Source: Sphingorhabdus sp. 109
Lineage (GTDB): Bacteria > Pseudomonadota > Alphaproteobacteria > Sphingomonadales > Sphingomonadaceae
NCBI RefSeq assembly: GCF_902506555.1
Contig: NZ_LR732707.1
Location: forward strand, 3,396,421 to 3,460,420
Direction: 5' to 3'
DNA length: 64,000 nt
The notes beneath the pieces are model-generated. The model did not search any database. It was not told the origin of the DNA and saw only the letters and a program-made list of their open reading frames with translations. Shown here piece by piece: positions 18,995 through 28,938 of the stretch (position 1 is its first letter; each line of letters begins with the position of its first letter). Both the position numbers and the translations under genes were made by a program.

Positions 18995-20515
18995 CTAAGC
19001 ATGGCCCGACCAATATTTTTTCCTGATTTCCTGTTTATACAGCTTGCCGGTCTCGTGTCGGGGTAGTTGGCGTTCAAAATCTATCGACTTGGGACATTTG
19101 AAATGACTCAGCTTTTCCCGGCAATAGCTGATCAGCCTATCGGCCAATTCGTCGCCTTGAGCCTCCCAGTGGACAGGTTGTACGACCGCTTTGACCTCTT
19201 CGCCCATTTCGACGTGGGGAATGCCGATAACCGCTACGTCCGTGACCTCCGGATGCTGGATCAGCAGGTTCTCGACCTCTTGAGGATAAATATTGACGCC
19301 ACCCGAAATGATCATGAAACTCTTGCGATCTGTCAGATAGAGATAAGAATCCTCATCAACCCTTCCGATATCACCCATGGTCGTCCAGCCATTGTGAAAC
19401 GGATGTCGAGCTTCGCGCGTTTTCTTTTCATCGTTGTAATAAGCAAATTCGTTACCGCCTTCGAAATAGATCAGACCGGCTTCACCAGTAGGTAATTCAT
19501 GACCAGATTCATCACAAATGTGGATCGGTCCGTTGTCCGATTTTCCGACCGACCCTGGCTTGCGCAGCCATTCCTCGGGACCGATTGACGTGCTCCCATT
19601 GCCTTCTGAACCAGCGTAATATTCGTAGATGATCGGCCCCAGCCAATCGAGCATCGCATGCTTCACTTCGATTGGGCAGGGAGCGGCGGCGTGGAGAACG
19701 GCCTTCAGCGACGAAATATCATATTGTTTGCGCGCCTCTTCGGAAAGCTTGAGCAAGCGGATAAACATGGTCGGGACCATCTGAATGAATGCAACCCGAT
19801 ATTCTTCGATCCATTGCAGCATTTGCTCCGCATCGAATTTTGGCATCAAAACAATTTTCGATCCCGCTCTTTGCGGCATAGTTGAAAATATCAACGGTGC
19901 AGCGTGATATAGCGGGGCCGGCGTCAGTAGTACGGCTTTGTCGTCAAACCCATATTGCCGGGCCAGAGCTTCCGCCCGCGGTACGGCGGCAGTGGCAGGC
20001 ATGTCAGGTAGAAATATCCTGACGCCTTTCGGCCGGCCGGTGGTGCCGGACGAGTAGACCATCTGCACGCCAGCCAGTTCGTCGCTGATCGGAGTAATCG
20101 GAAACTTGGCAATCGTCTCGCTCCAGTCGCCAAGGTTGAGACGAATTACGTCTGCAATCGACTCTTTTTCATCCTCCAGAATATGATCGGCGGCACTGAC
20201 GGCCGGATCACAAATCAGCAATTTCGCGCCGCTGTCATTGATGATATAGAGAGCATCATCGATGGTGAACTGGGTCGATACAGGCACGATGAACAGACCG
20301 GAGCGCTGTGCCGCCCAGTAAATCTCGAAAAATTCTGTTCTGTTGGTCATCCAGAGCGCCATTGCATCCCGGTTTTGTAATCCCAGTGAACGGAAATAAT
20401 GCGCGCCCTGATTGGCTCTGTATTCAAGATCCCGATAGGTGAGGGCGCCAGACCCATCGCCCATTATGGCAGCGATATTTTCAGGATGGCTGTTTGCAAA
20501 TACGCGCGGGTGCAT
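18995..20515 (-). CDS. Acyl-CoA synthetase (AMP-forming, ANL superfamily)
   Basis: A 506-residue adenylating enzyme. The P-loop-like A3 motif is MVYSSGTTGRPKGVR around residue 155. A5 is YEYYAGSEGNGST around 300 and A7 is HNGWTTMGDIGRVDEDSYLYLTDR around 375. The hinge reads DRKSFMIISGGVNIYPQEVE and the C-terminal lysine is in LPRHETGKLYKQEIR. It activates a carboxylic acid to its CoA thioester with ATP. It starts three bases after the upstream MFS stop, so the pair is co-translated. The substrate probably matches that of the nearby amidohydrolases, but the sequence does not reveal it. Confidence 0.92.
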   Translation of the reverse strand: MHPRVFANSHPENIAAIMGDGSGALTYRDLEYRANQGAHYFRSLGLQNRDAMALWMTNRTEFFEIYWAAQRSGLFIVPVSTQFTIDDALYIINDSGAKLLICDPAVSAADHILEDEKESIADVIRLNLGDWSETIAKFPITPISDELAGVQMVYSSGTTGRPKGVRIFLPDMPATAAVPRAEALARQYGFDDKAVLLTPAPLYHAAPLIFSTMPQRAGSKIVLMPKFDAEQMLQWIEEYRVAFIQMVPTMFIRLLKLSEEARKQYDISSLKAVLHAAAPCPIEVKHAMLDWLGPIIYEYYAGSEGNGSTSIGPEEWLRKPGSVGKSDNGPIHICDESGHELPTGEAGLIYFEGGNEFAYYNDEKKTREARHPFHNGWTTMGDIGRVDEDSYLYLTDRKSFMIISGGVNIYPQEVENLLIQHPEVTDVAVIGIPHVEMGEEVKAVVQPVHWEAQGDELADRLISYCREKLSHFKCPKSIDFERQLPRHETGKLYKQEIRKKYWSGHA

Positions 20516-20518
20516 GGA

Positions 20519-21817
20519 CTATATCACTCCTTGCAGCTTTGCGTTACGCAAGCTGTCTGCTTTGAAGGTTGCCGTTGCCATCAGGCTCATTCCAACGGCG
20601 AGCATGATTACGACGAACCAGCCCAGAGCACCGAATCCGCTCGCATCAGCAACCGCGCCTGCAGCTACTGGCCCTAGAGCGCCGCCCATGGTTGCAAAGG
20701 CGGGTTGGGCTCCGGCCAGCTTTCCTGTCGGATCAACAACCGAAAGCCCCCCAAGGAAAAACGGCAGCAATATCGCTGGCAATACCATGATCATCGGTAC
20801 GCTGAGATAAAAGCCTAATTTGTCACCTCCTGTGGCAACAGCAAGAACGGCCACGCAAAACAGAAAACCAATCAGAACCAGGGGCTTCGTAGATCCAAAG
20901 CGCGGGCCAACCATACCGGCGGCAATCGGTCCGACAATTGTCAGCAACCCGCTAAAGAAAAAGATCGCTCCTAACGTCGCCAAGGAAACATCTATTCTGG
21001 CACCTATACGCTCGACAAACGCAGCAATGCCCGCTTGTCCGAAAAAGAAAATCCCCAGTCCCAGCAAGGCAATCCAGCCAGTATGTTCTTGCAGCCTGCC
21101 CGATGCTCCTTTGCCGCGCGAAGTGGCTGACGGCATTTCATGAGGAGGTGCCTTGATGTTTGGAACCATCGGGACCAAGAGCAATGCCAATAGTGAAAGC
21201 GTGGTGTACAGGCCATAAGCTCCGTCCAGTCCATCGCGCAAAATGAAATAGGGTACGGTCAACCCCATCATGGAGATAAAAGCACCTGCGCAACCGTTGA
21301 CCCATCCAAATGTCATCTCAGGTTTGGGTGTGCGAGCGGCGGTTGCCATAACTGCGCTGATCACTGTTCCTATACCAAGTCCGGCAACTATCCGGCATCC
21401 GATCATGGCCGGAATGCTCTCCGCGACTAGGGTAAGGACATTGCCCGCAGCGACAAAAGCAAGCCCGGCAAATAATAATGTTCTCAGATAATATTTGGAT
21501 ATCAGTCGGGAACAGACTAACGCGGCGATCGATACTGCGATCCCTTCTGCCGATATCACCAAGCCAGCTTCTACGCGGCTGGCACCGAAAGCCGAAATTA
21601 TGGTCCCGATATTGAACGCCACGGTTAGCGGAGCGGCAAAAGCGCACATAAATAGAACAAGCAAAGCGGCCAGTTGACGGGGTTTTAGGGTTACAGTCGA
21701 TGCCTCGGTCAAAATGCAGGACTTTCGCAGTTCCGGTCGTAGCGATATGTCATGTAAAACCCTTTGTAATAGCTGACCCAAGTTGGAGAACCCGGCACGC
21801 TCCTGAACGCCAGACAT
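20519..21817 (-). CDS. MFS transporter
   Basis: A 432-residue protein. About 45 polar residues precede the first membrane segment (QLAALLVLFMCAFAAPLTVAF), so the real start may be internal. About 12 segments follow, with the conserved loop SRLISKYYLRTLLFAG in place of motif A. The start codon directly follows the stop of the upstream amidohydrolase gene (TAG then ATG). This MFS protein differs from the spinster-like one in the same cluster. Confidence 0.82.
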   Translation of the reverse strand: MSGVQERAGFSNLGQLLQRVLHDISLRPELRKSCILTEASTVTLKPRQLAALLVLFMCAFAAPLTVAFNIGTIISAFGASRVEAGLVISAEGIAVSIAALVCSRLISKYYLRTLLFAGLAFVAAGNVLTLVAESIPAMIGCRIVAGLGIGTVISAVMATAARTPKPEMTFGWVNGCAGAFISMMGLTVPYFILRDGLDGAYGLYTTLSLLALLLVPMVPNIKAPPHEMPSATSRGKGASGRLQEHTGWIALLGLGIFFFGQAGIAAFVERIGARIDVSLATLGAIFFFSGLLTIVGPIAAGMVGPRFGSTKPLVLIGFLFCVAVLAVATGGDKLGFYLSVPMIMVLPAILLPFFLGGLSVVDPTGKLAGAQPAFATMGGALGPVAAGAVADASGFGALGWFVVIMLAVGMSLMATATFKADSLRNAKLQGVI

Positions 21818-23578
21818 CTAGCCGCGAAGCAGTTGCCCCGGTCTTGCGCCGGTGTCCCTGTCGTTTTCTCTGGTTTTGACGCCATTTACGAAGGTTGCGA
21901 TATAGCCTTTTGCCGGTTGTAATATGCGTTTGCCCCCGGCTGGAAGATCGGCATGAACCTCCAGGCCAAGCAGCTGCAGCTCTTCAAAATCTATGACATT
22001 GATGTCCGCACATTTGCCGACTTCCAGTGATCCCCTATCATGCAAGCCATAAAGCTGGGCGTTCTTGTAACTCTGCTTCTGCACGATAAACTCAAGCGGG
22101 ATTCGTTGTCCCCGCGTTCGGTCGCGACTCCAGTGGGTCATTTGATAGGTCGGTGCCACACCGTCGAATATCAGGGTCACATGCGCCCCAGCATCGCTAA
22201 GGCCTGTTACCGTTTCGGGATGCGACAGCATTTCATAGATCGCATCATGGTTATAGCTGCAGAAATTGCTGCTGAGCATGATAGCAAAACGGGAACCGTC
22301 ATCCTGAATCAGGAAATCATACATATATTCTTCATAGTCCTGATTTGCCCGTTTTGCCCGTTCCGCAAAACTCTTGTCGGGTGTCGGCTCATAGTCGATT
22401 GGATCTTCAATCTCGAACAGAACAGCGCCGGCAATCTTGAAAACCTCGTGCACGTTTTCCATCGTGCCTGGTAACTCCGGTTTGATGTTCCTGTCGGATA
22501 ATATCGCCGCACGGACATCCGGTTTTTTCATTTCTGTCAACATTTCATCGAAAGGCAGTTCTGCCAGCCGCAGAAAGGTCTCGCGCCGTTGAAAGAGGTG
22601 GTAGGTCTTGAGGTTGGTTACCAACCCGATTGGGCGCGATGCGACTTGTGGATGAAGATTTGCGCCGTTCTGATTGGCGGTCGAGACCTGATCCAGTATT
22701 CGTCGCCACTCTTCTTGCGCCTCGGCATGCTGGAGCAGTGTGAACGTGACCGGTCTCCCGGTCGCTTTGGAAATCCGAGTCATCAGATCCAGTTCTTCTT
22801 CGGTGCTCCGCTGTTCGCCACCAAATTGTTCGAGATCGCCAATCACACCGGCCGGGATAAGTTCAAAAACTCCCTTATCGAGCGACTTCATAGCGTCAGT
22901 GAGGGCAATCACCTCCTCTTCCGCAGCAAAGGTGCCAGGAATGGATACTCCTTTGGTCGACCGATGACCGATGGTGCGTGATGAGGAGAACCCGAGCGCA
23001 CCTGCCTTCAGGCCTCCGGCTACAATGTCTCTCATTTTCGCAATGTCATCGGCCGTTGCCGGTTCATTGGTACGGCCACGCTCGCCCATAACATAGTTGC
23101 GCACCGCAGCATGGGGAATCTGGGTCCCAATGTTCAGCGCATATTTACGGGAATCGATATAATCCAGATATTCGGGAAAAGTCTCCCAGGCTCCCCATTC
23201 TATGCCCTCGTAAAGGGCGGTGCCGGGTATGTCTTCAACGCCCTCCATCACTTCGATGAGATCACGTTCCCCACCGGGAGAGACGGGCGCAAACCCAACC
23301 CCGCAATTCCCCATAACGACCGATGTCACGCCGTGACTGGCCGACGGATTCATTTCGTCGTCCCAGCTGATCTGGCCGTCATAATGCGTGTGAATGTCGA
23401 CAAAGCCGGGCGTCACTATTGCACCTGCGGCATTGAGAACTGCTTTGGCGTCGGCCACGATGGCGTCCCCCAGTTCGACGATCAGCCCATCCTTGATACC
23501 GATATCGCCAATCCGGGGCGCGCCGCCCAGGCCATCGACTATCGTGCCGCCTTTTATCAGAGTGTCGAGCATTTTCAT
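21818..23578 (-). CDS. D-aminoacylase-like amidohydrolase (paralogue 2)
   Basis: About 586 residues. The frame reads MRIERMKMLDTLIKGG, and I place the start at the second or third ATG (23578 or 23572). Conserved features: FVDIHTHYDGQISWDDE metal motif near 65, [52 protein letters not shown] near 475 and GSLEVGKCADINVID. The sequence parallels paralogue 1 along its whole length, for example [17 protein letters not shown] and MGERGRTNE. Two divergent copies in one cluster suggest two related substrates or successive steps. Confidence 0.88.
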   Translation of the reverse strand: MKMLDTLIKGGTIVDGLGGAPRIGDIGIKDGLIVELGDAIVADAKAVLNAAGAIVTPGFVDIHTHYDGQISWDDEMNPSASHGVTSVVMGNCGVGFAPVSPGGERDLIEVMEGVEDIPGTALYEGIEWGAWETFPEYLDYIDSRKYALNIGTQIPHAAVRNYVMGERGRTNEPATADDIAKMRDIVAGGLKAGALGFSSSRTIGHRSTKGVSIPGTFAAEEEVIALTDAMKSLDKGVFELIPAGVIGDLEQFGGEQRSTEEELDLMTRISKATGRPVTFTLLQHAEAQEEWRRILDQVSTANQNGANLHPQVASRPIGLVTNLKTYHLFQRRETFLRLAELPFDEMLTEMKKPDVRAAILSDRNIKPELPGTMENVHEVFKIAGAVLFEIEDPIDYEPTPDKSFAERAKRANQDYEEYMYDFLIQDDGSRFAIMLSSNFCSYNHDAIYEMLSHPETVTGLSDAGAHVTLIFDGVAPTYQMTHWSRDRTRGQRIPLEFIVQKQSYKNAQLYGLHDRGSLEVGKCADINVIDFEELQLLGLEVHADLPAGGKRILQPAKGYIATFVNGVKTRENDRDTGARPGQLLRG

Positions 23579-23639
23579 CCTTTCAATCCGCACTCAACCA
23601 ACCGAAACCGATTACGGCCACCGGGCGGGAAAGCACGCG

Positions 23640-24314
23640 CTAGTTCACATCGGACAATTTTGTTTTGTCTTGTGCCGATTTTTTTGAATCCGTTTGTTCT
23701 GTATTTTCGGGTAGCATCATGATCTTGAGCATTGTTTCGATATGCTGTTCGATCACAGCATCATCAAAAACATCAATATCAAATGTCCGTTTGATTTCCG
23801 GTGCCATTAGAAAGATGTTTTTGGCCGCAGCCACATTGATATAGTGTAAGTGCATCGGAGGTACGTCGCTGTTGTAAACGCCTTGTTCCTGGGCAAGCGC
23901 AACGCGAGCAATGGCCCGGGATGTAAAAGGCCGGATGAAGTTTTCCGTCAGCCAATCAAGTCGTTCACTTTCGTGCATCGTCTCGAAGAATATTATACGG
24001 CTCAATTCCGGGTGGTGCGCCGAGAAGCGAATGTAATGCGTGGCGCTGTTGATAACCTGCTCGCGCGGCGTCATGTCTTTCCATTTTGCTTCATCCTGAT
24101 GGACCGATTTTTCGAGTTCGCCGTAAAGATAGGCAACGGTGGCTCGCCACAGTTCATCCTTGCTCGAATAATGATATTTTATCGAACCATGATTGACCCC
24201 GGCTTCATCTGCAATCTTGCGTACGGACGTTCCGGCAAAGCCAAATCTTCCAAATTGCACGACGGCTGCTGCCAGCAGTTTTGAGCGTGTATTGAACTCT
24301 AGTCCGGTTTCCAT
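23640..24314 (-). CDS. TetR/AcrR-family transcriptional regulator
   Basis: A 224-residue regulator. The N-terminal helix-turn-helix is clear: TRSKLLAAAVVQFGRFGFAG, then TSVRKIADEAGVNHGSIKYHYSSKDEL (residues about 8-58). The C-terminal ligand domain is alpha-helical with ARVALAQEQGVYNSDVPPMH. It lies between the TonB receptor and amidohydrolase genes on the same strand, so it is the likely local repressor and an intermediate acid or CoA ester the likely inducer. No palindrome was identified with confidence. Confidence 0.9.
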   Translation of the reverse strand: METGLEFNTRSKLLAAAVVQFGRFGFAGTSVRKIADEAGVNHGSIKYHYSSKDELWRATVAYLYGELEKSVHQDEAKWKDMTPREQVINSATHYIRFSAHHPELSRIIFFETMHESERLDWLTENFIRPFTSRAIARVALAQEQGVYNSDVPPMHLHYINVAAAKNIFLMAPEIKRTFDIDVFDDAVIEQHIETMLKIMMLPENTEQTDSKKSAQDKTKLSDVN

Positions 24315-24360
24315 AATTTCCTCGCAATCGGTGGTAGGTTTCCCCTTCCACCATGCTTTT

Positions 24361-26511
24361 CTAGAATCCCTTTGTCACCCGAATACCCCATTGTTGCGGT
24401 TCGCCGACTATACGGTTGGAGATACCACCAAACAGACCGAGTGCGACTCCACCAACATAATATTCCTTGTCGAGTATGTTGGTGCCGAAAACGGCGATGT
24501 TGAGGCCGCCCCATTGTTCGACATCAAGATCAATCTGGCCATTTAGAAGGCCAAAAGATGGAACAGACCCTTCTCCTGGAGCCAATATGGCAATAACCGA
24601 CGGTGCTGCGAGAACGTCTTCTCCGATCCAGAAATAATTGGCCTGGATTCCAAGCGTCGCTGAATCCGACACATAAAATTCATATCGACCGTTCAGGCTA
24701 TACTGCCATTCTGGGCCGCCCAGCGGTTCGTTTGTACGATCGATCTGGTTGCCGGCCGCATCGAAATCGAGAAATTCGTCGAACTGGGCATTTGTATAGC
24801 CGACGGTGGCGCCAAAAGACAAACCGTCAAATGGGGCGACGTGAAGCTCCCCTTCAAACCCCCATATGGTTGCTTCGGCGGCGTTGCGCAGGACTGTGGT
24901 CGGCACACCGGTCGCGCCAATACTGTCCGGATCAAAAGCGGTGCGCTGAATATCGGTATAGTCGCTATAAAATACTGACGAATTGAACCGCACGCGATTG
25001 TCCAACAGGTCAGCCTTGAGGCCCAGCTCATAATTCAGGACATATTCCGGATTAACAATCGTCGCCAGATTGTCCTGATCCACTGCGCCGCTTCGAAATC
25101 CGCGCGATACGCTGGCATATAACAATGTTTCGTCGGTAGGCTTGAAGTCGAGGCTGGCTAGCCATGAAAATGCATCGAAACTGGCACTATTTTGTAGCAG
25201 CCCCGTCACAACTGGGGAAATATCCCGAACTTCGCGATCTTCGTTTGTGTAGCGAAGGCCCAGAGTAAGCTTCAATTGATCCGTGATCGCAAAGCTGTTT
25301 TGCGTGAACAGAGACCAGCCCTCATTTTTGGCCGCAGTGGTCTGGAAACCGCCAACATTGTCGATATCTTCGCCAGATTCCGTCGAGTAAAAGCCCCCGA
25401 CCTGCCAAGTCAGCCGGTCGTCAAATGTCTGCCCCGACAACCGGATCTCCTGAGCGAACAAATCTGAATTTTGCCCCAATGTTACGGAGGTTGATGGCGC
25501 AGATTGTACCAGAGTCAAAGAGTTCTGTTTGCGATAGCTGGTAATGGACTCCAGATTGGCATCGCCTATTTCAAGATTGGCGGTGGCGTTGATATTGAAT
25601 TCGTCGGAACGCGCAAACGGCGCTTCCGCCCGGAAATCACTGCCGGCGTAAAAATCGGGGTCCGTTGTCTCCAGCGCAATCGGTATGACGGCAAATCCGA
25701 GATCAAGAAAAGCCGATCTCAGCGATCGGAAAATCGAAATCGATTCATCGACATCATGATAGTCTGCGTTAACGCGAACCGAGAATGTGTCGCTCGGCTC
25801 GAACAACAGCGAACCGCGGAGAAATATTTCATTGTCATCTGCCAATTCCCGGCCGGTACCTACGCCGCGACCAAAGCCGTCACGATGTGTCAAGGCGGCA
25901 CCAAGCCGAATGCCAAGCTGATCCTGCACAAGCGGAATATTGGCTACCAGTTGTGCATCGGTACGATCATATGACCCATATGTGAATTGACCATAGCCGT
26001 TAATTTCATCCAGCTCGGGGCCCTTGGTCACAACATTGACCGCGCCGCCAGTCGTATTCTTGCCGTAAAGAGTGCCTTGCGGTCCCTTCAAAACCTCTAT
26101 CCGTTCGATATCAAAGAGATTTGTGAACAGGCTTGTGCCGCGTGTTATCGGTGCGTTGTTGATGGAAATTCCCACTGCCTGATCGGCGTTGAGCGTAAGA
26201 AAACCGGAGGTCTGTCCGCGAATGGTAAGATTGGCGAACAATGCTCCGGTCGTGCCGCGGGGGCGTACATCAAAATTGGGAGTCAGTCGTGAAATATCAG
26301 AAAATTCGGAGAGTCCGGCTTCTTCAAATGTCTCGCCCGAGAAAGCTGTCACGGCTACCGGCACATCCTGTAGATTTTCTTCTACCTTCCGCGCAGTCAC
26401 CACGATTTCGGTGTTTTGCGCAAGGGCAGGTGCGCTCGCCGTCGCTACAACAGTGCCTGCTGCAAGCGCTAAAAGACTTACATGTATTTTTCTTGTTGAT
26501 ACGTGGTGCAT
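24361..26511 (-). CDS. TonB-dependent outer-membrane receptor (catabolic-cluster type)
   Basis: About 716 residues from the ATG at 26511, chosen because AGGAGGGG precedes it by a few bases; the frame is open to 26568. Signal peptide: VSLLALAAGTVVATASAPALAQ. The TonB box region TEIVVTARKVEENLQDVPVAV precedes the plug domain (about residues 50-160). A 22-strand barrel follows and ends IVGEPQQWGIRVTKGF, with a terminal aromatic. Such receptors in sphingomonads import bulky or aromatic compounds. It is the first gene of the leftward catabolic cluster, so it probably imports that pathway's substrate. Confidence 0.93.
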   Translation of the reverse strand: MHHVSTRKIHVSLLALAAGTVVATASAPALAQNTEIVVTARKVEENLQDVPVAVTAFSGETFEEAGLSEFSDISRLTPNFDVRPRGTTGALFANLTIRGQTSGFLTLNADQAVGISINNAPITRGTSLFTNLFDIERIEVLKGPQGTLYGKNTTGGAVNVVTKGPELDEINGYGQFTYGSYDRTDAQLVANIPLVQDQLGIRLGAALTHRDGFGRGVGTGRELADDNEIFLRGSLLFEPSDTFSVRVNADYHDVDESISIFRSLRSAFLDLGFAVIPIALETTDPDFYAGSDFRAEAPFARSDEFNINATANLEIGDANLESITSYRKQNSLTLVQSAPSTSVTLGQNSDLFAQEIRLSGQTFDDRLTWQVGGFYSTESGEDIDNVGGFQTTAAKNEGWSLFTQNSFAITDQLKLTLGLRYTNEDREVRDISPVVTGLLQNSASFDAFSWLASLDFKPTDETLLYASVSRGFRSGAVDQDNLATIVNPEYVLNYELGLKADLLDNRVRFNSSVFYSDYTDIQRTAFDPDSIGATGVPTTVLRNAAEATIWGFEGELHVAPFDGLSFGATVGYTNAQFDEFLDFDAAGNQIDRTNEPLGGPEWQYSLNGRYEFYVSDSATLGIQANYFWIGEDVLAAPSVIAILAPGEGSVPSFGLLNGQIDLDVEQWGGLNIAVFGTNILDKEYYVGGVALGLFGGISNRIVGEPQQWGIRVTKGF

Positions 26512-27911
26512 ATATTTTCCCCTCCTAAAGTTCGCGGTTGATTGTCCAAAATCTCCCTTGTTTGCCAAGTGTCAGATATTTGGTGCAACGTGATATGCAG
26601 CCGTGAACTATTCGAGCGTTGAGCTATCTTGCCAATTTCCTAACCACCACTAGCATTATTGATACAGATGGATAAATATTAGCGGAGATGGTTCAATTTG
26701 ATCGGGAAGAATGAGGAGGATCTACCAGGATCGGACCCATAAGTTATTCTGACGGAAAGTAATGTGGTCAGTGAATGGATTTATTTATTTGGCCTAAGCG
26801 TCAGCGCATAGGTGAAGCAGGCATCAATCCATCATCTGATGGGTTGCAGATTTTTTTGCTGGAAAGTGGGTTGGTCAACGTTGATTACAGAGGTTGGAAG
26901 CGGTGGTTGACCGTAAGTCAATTCGCTCATCCTGTTCAGGAAGCAAAATCTGAAGCCTGAGATATTTATCGCCCGCACTCGATTTCCAAACTGTGTGCTT
27001 GTCATGGAATTAGCTAAGTTACACAGCAATACTATCCGTTGAACAAAGAGGCCCTTCAATGGCGAAACGCGGAACTACGGTCTTCGGTGCGAATGGTAGC
27101 CACATCTCCACCGGTTTTTCGCGTTGGCCAACCAGAAGCAGACAGTCCGCTACCAGCCCATTTCTTGTTCTCAGGTTGGCCGTGTTTAAGGCACTTTTCT
27201 TTCTATGGGCGCGCGGATCAAGATCTATAGTGCCTCTCGATGGTTGGCTCACAATCTTGGTTGGCTGATGCACCGCATCACGAGAACCTGAAACACGTCA
27301 CACCCGCCAGAGTCTAATGCGGCAGGACAGAATCTATCATCAAACAGCGAGAAAGGATCAGACAAAACGCCATCGAAGATCGGCGCTTGCGATACCGCAC
27401 GATTGCTACCTAAAATCGACCAACAGATGAGGCCAAATACTCGCCTCTTCTTAAAACGCCATATGTCTCAAATTATGTGATGAGCGACAGTCCGAGAGAT
27501 GCGCGCCGCTACTGCAATGGTTCGGTTGCCAGAGACGCTCTTGAGACCGCCGATATATCGGGTTTTCATCGATTATCTCTATGGTTCAGATCTTGGGGAC
27601 GAGATGCAGACGGATGGATTCGCTACGGAGATCGTTTCCAGGGCGAATTTCTCCTGAGTGCGCGGCTTATGCGAACTCGAACATGAACCGGTGGCTGGCC
27701 CAGGCCAGCGGGAAATTGTTCTTCCGCTTGATCTGGCGTTCTTTCCTCATTGCAGGTGAGGGGGCAAAGGGGCGACACAGGCGATCGCCGGCTTGTTAAC
27801 ACGAAGCCCCGGCCCGCTCAGCACCGGTATATCCCGGGCGTTTGATCCATATTCCATCCACAATCATATCCTATCGACAACCCCATTCCTGTTGCATGCG
27901 GAGAACCGATA
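26512..27911. other. 1.4-kb interval without a supported gene
   Basis: It separates the catabolic cluster from the YHYH cluster. It holds copy 2 of the diverged 167-bp repeat (27490-27656) and several short frames with no recognisable domain. A minus-strand frame at 27019-27273 contains RTRNGLVADCLLLV, faintly like an IS5-type transposase core, but this is too weak to call. The TonB receptor promoter should lie just right of 26511. Confidence 0.55.
27490..27656 (+). repeat. Diverged 167-bp repeat, copy 2
   Basis: Gapless partner of 8784-8950 at about 77% identity, in the same orientation. The short frame containing it (27477-27686) encodes RDARRYCNGSVARDALE and WGRDADGWI. The two copies bracket the accessory block carrying the catabolic cluster. 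Confidence 0.75.
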
Positions 27912-28937
27912 ATGCTGACTGACATTGAGAAAAGTCTGCCGTTGTGGGCGACTTCAAGCCTGCTGATATTGGCATTGTCCGGATGCGGGGGCGATGGATC
28001 GAGCAGTACGGACGCGTCGGTTACTTTGCCCGGAACATCGACGCCAACGCCGACCCCGACGCCAACTCCCACCCCGACCCCGGACAGCGTCAGCACCGCC
28101 GATGTGGATTGCCCCTATAGCGGCAGCTATATGGGCGACTATAGCGATGCTGGCATGTTGACCGCGACGTGGAGCTGGACCTGCGATGGAACAAATCGCA
28201 GCCTGACCGGAAATGGTTTACCCGATCATGGCGTTGGCACATTCCCCAACCCGGGCAATCCGAACACCATCACGACCCAGACTGTCAGCGGTTCGATGAC
28301 GCTAACGCCAGTGATGGGCAGTGCTAATACCCAGATAGGAGGCCCGGGCGGAGCCTCGGCCTATGCCCGGAACAGTGTCAAATTTGATCCCGGAACGGGT
28401 GGCACTTGCGCAAGCGATATTGCCGCGACATCCGAGTGTGATCTGGGCGGGAATACCGGTCAGTGGCGGATCGAGGCATTGGGGCAGGACACGTTTGATT
28501 TTGGCGAAGATGCCAACAATGCCCATGTGCAGCCCGGCGGCATCTATCACTATCACGGGATGCCCGAAGGGCTTCTGACCAACGCAGGCGCTTCCGATAG
28601 CAACCGGAAAATGGTGTTGATCGGCTGGGCCGGCGACGGCTATCCGATCTACGGGCGCTATTGCTATGCCAGCGCCATGGACGCGACCAGCGAACTGAAA
28701 GTCTGCACCGGCAGCTACATCAAGGATACGGTCGCCGATTCCGGCCGACCATCGACGAGCCTCGTGCCGCTCGGCGCGTTCCTCTCGGACTGGACCTATT
28801 CCGCGGGCTCGGGTGATCTCGACGATTGCAACGGCCGCACCGGCGTCACGCCGGAATTTCCGGACGGAATCTATTATTATATGGCAACCGACAGCTACCC
28901 GTACATGAGCCGCTGTCTGAAAGGGAATATCAACTGA
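27912..28937 (+). CDS. YHYH-domain lipoprotein
   Basis: A 341-residue exported protein with a lipobox LALSGCGG (Cys about residue 25). A Thr-Pro repeat linker follows (PTPTPT..., residues about 42-58). The globular part carries the YHYH signature in QPGGIYHYHGMPEGLL and a preceding AHV. DFGEDANN, LIGWAGDGYPIYGRYCY and ECNGR-like DDCNGRTGVTPEFPDGIYYY follow. The YHYH family has no firmly assigned biochemical role; the clustered His and Cys suggest metal binding (inference). It heads a run of five same-strand genes with tight or overlapping junctions. Confidence 0.88.
   Translation: MLTDIEKSLPLWATSSLLILALSGCGGDGSSSTDASVTLPGTSTPTPTPTPTPTPTPDSVSTADVDCPYSGSYMGDYSDAGMLTATWSWTCDGTNRSLTGNGLPDHGVGTFPNPGNPNTITTQTVSGSMTLTPVMGSANTQIGGPGGASAYARNSVKFDPGTGGTCASDIAATSECDLGGNTGQWRIEALGQDTFDFGEDANNAHVQPGGIYHYHGMPEGLLTNAGASDSNRKMVLIGWAGDGYPIYGRYCYASAMDATSELKVCTGSYIKDTVADSGRPSTSLVPLGAFLSDWTYSAGSGDLDDCNGRTGVTPEFPDGIYYYMATDSYPYMSRCLKGNIN
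28036..28082 (+). repeat. Thr-Pro coding microsatellite
   Basis: A near-perfect six-base repeat (ACGCCN type) encodes the PTPTPT linker of the YHYH lipoprotein. Such tracts can change length by slippage; here it stays in frame. Confidence 0.6.
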
Positions 28938-28938
28938 T

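Noticed and set aside
26775..26960. 61-codon plus-strand frame in the 26.5-27.9 kb gap
   Set aside because: No recognisable family or ribosome site; insufficient support.
27019..27273. Minus-strand frame with RTRNGLVADCLLLV, faintly like an IS5-type transposase
   Set aside because: Only about 15 residues resemble the family and the rest does not; too weak to call.
28036..28082. Tandem short repeats considered as a CRISPR-like array
   Set aside because: The repeat unit is six bases without spacers and encodes a Pro-Thr linker in frame.
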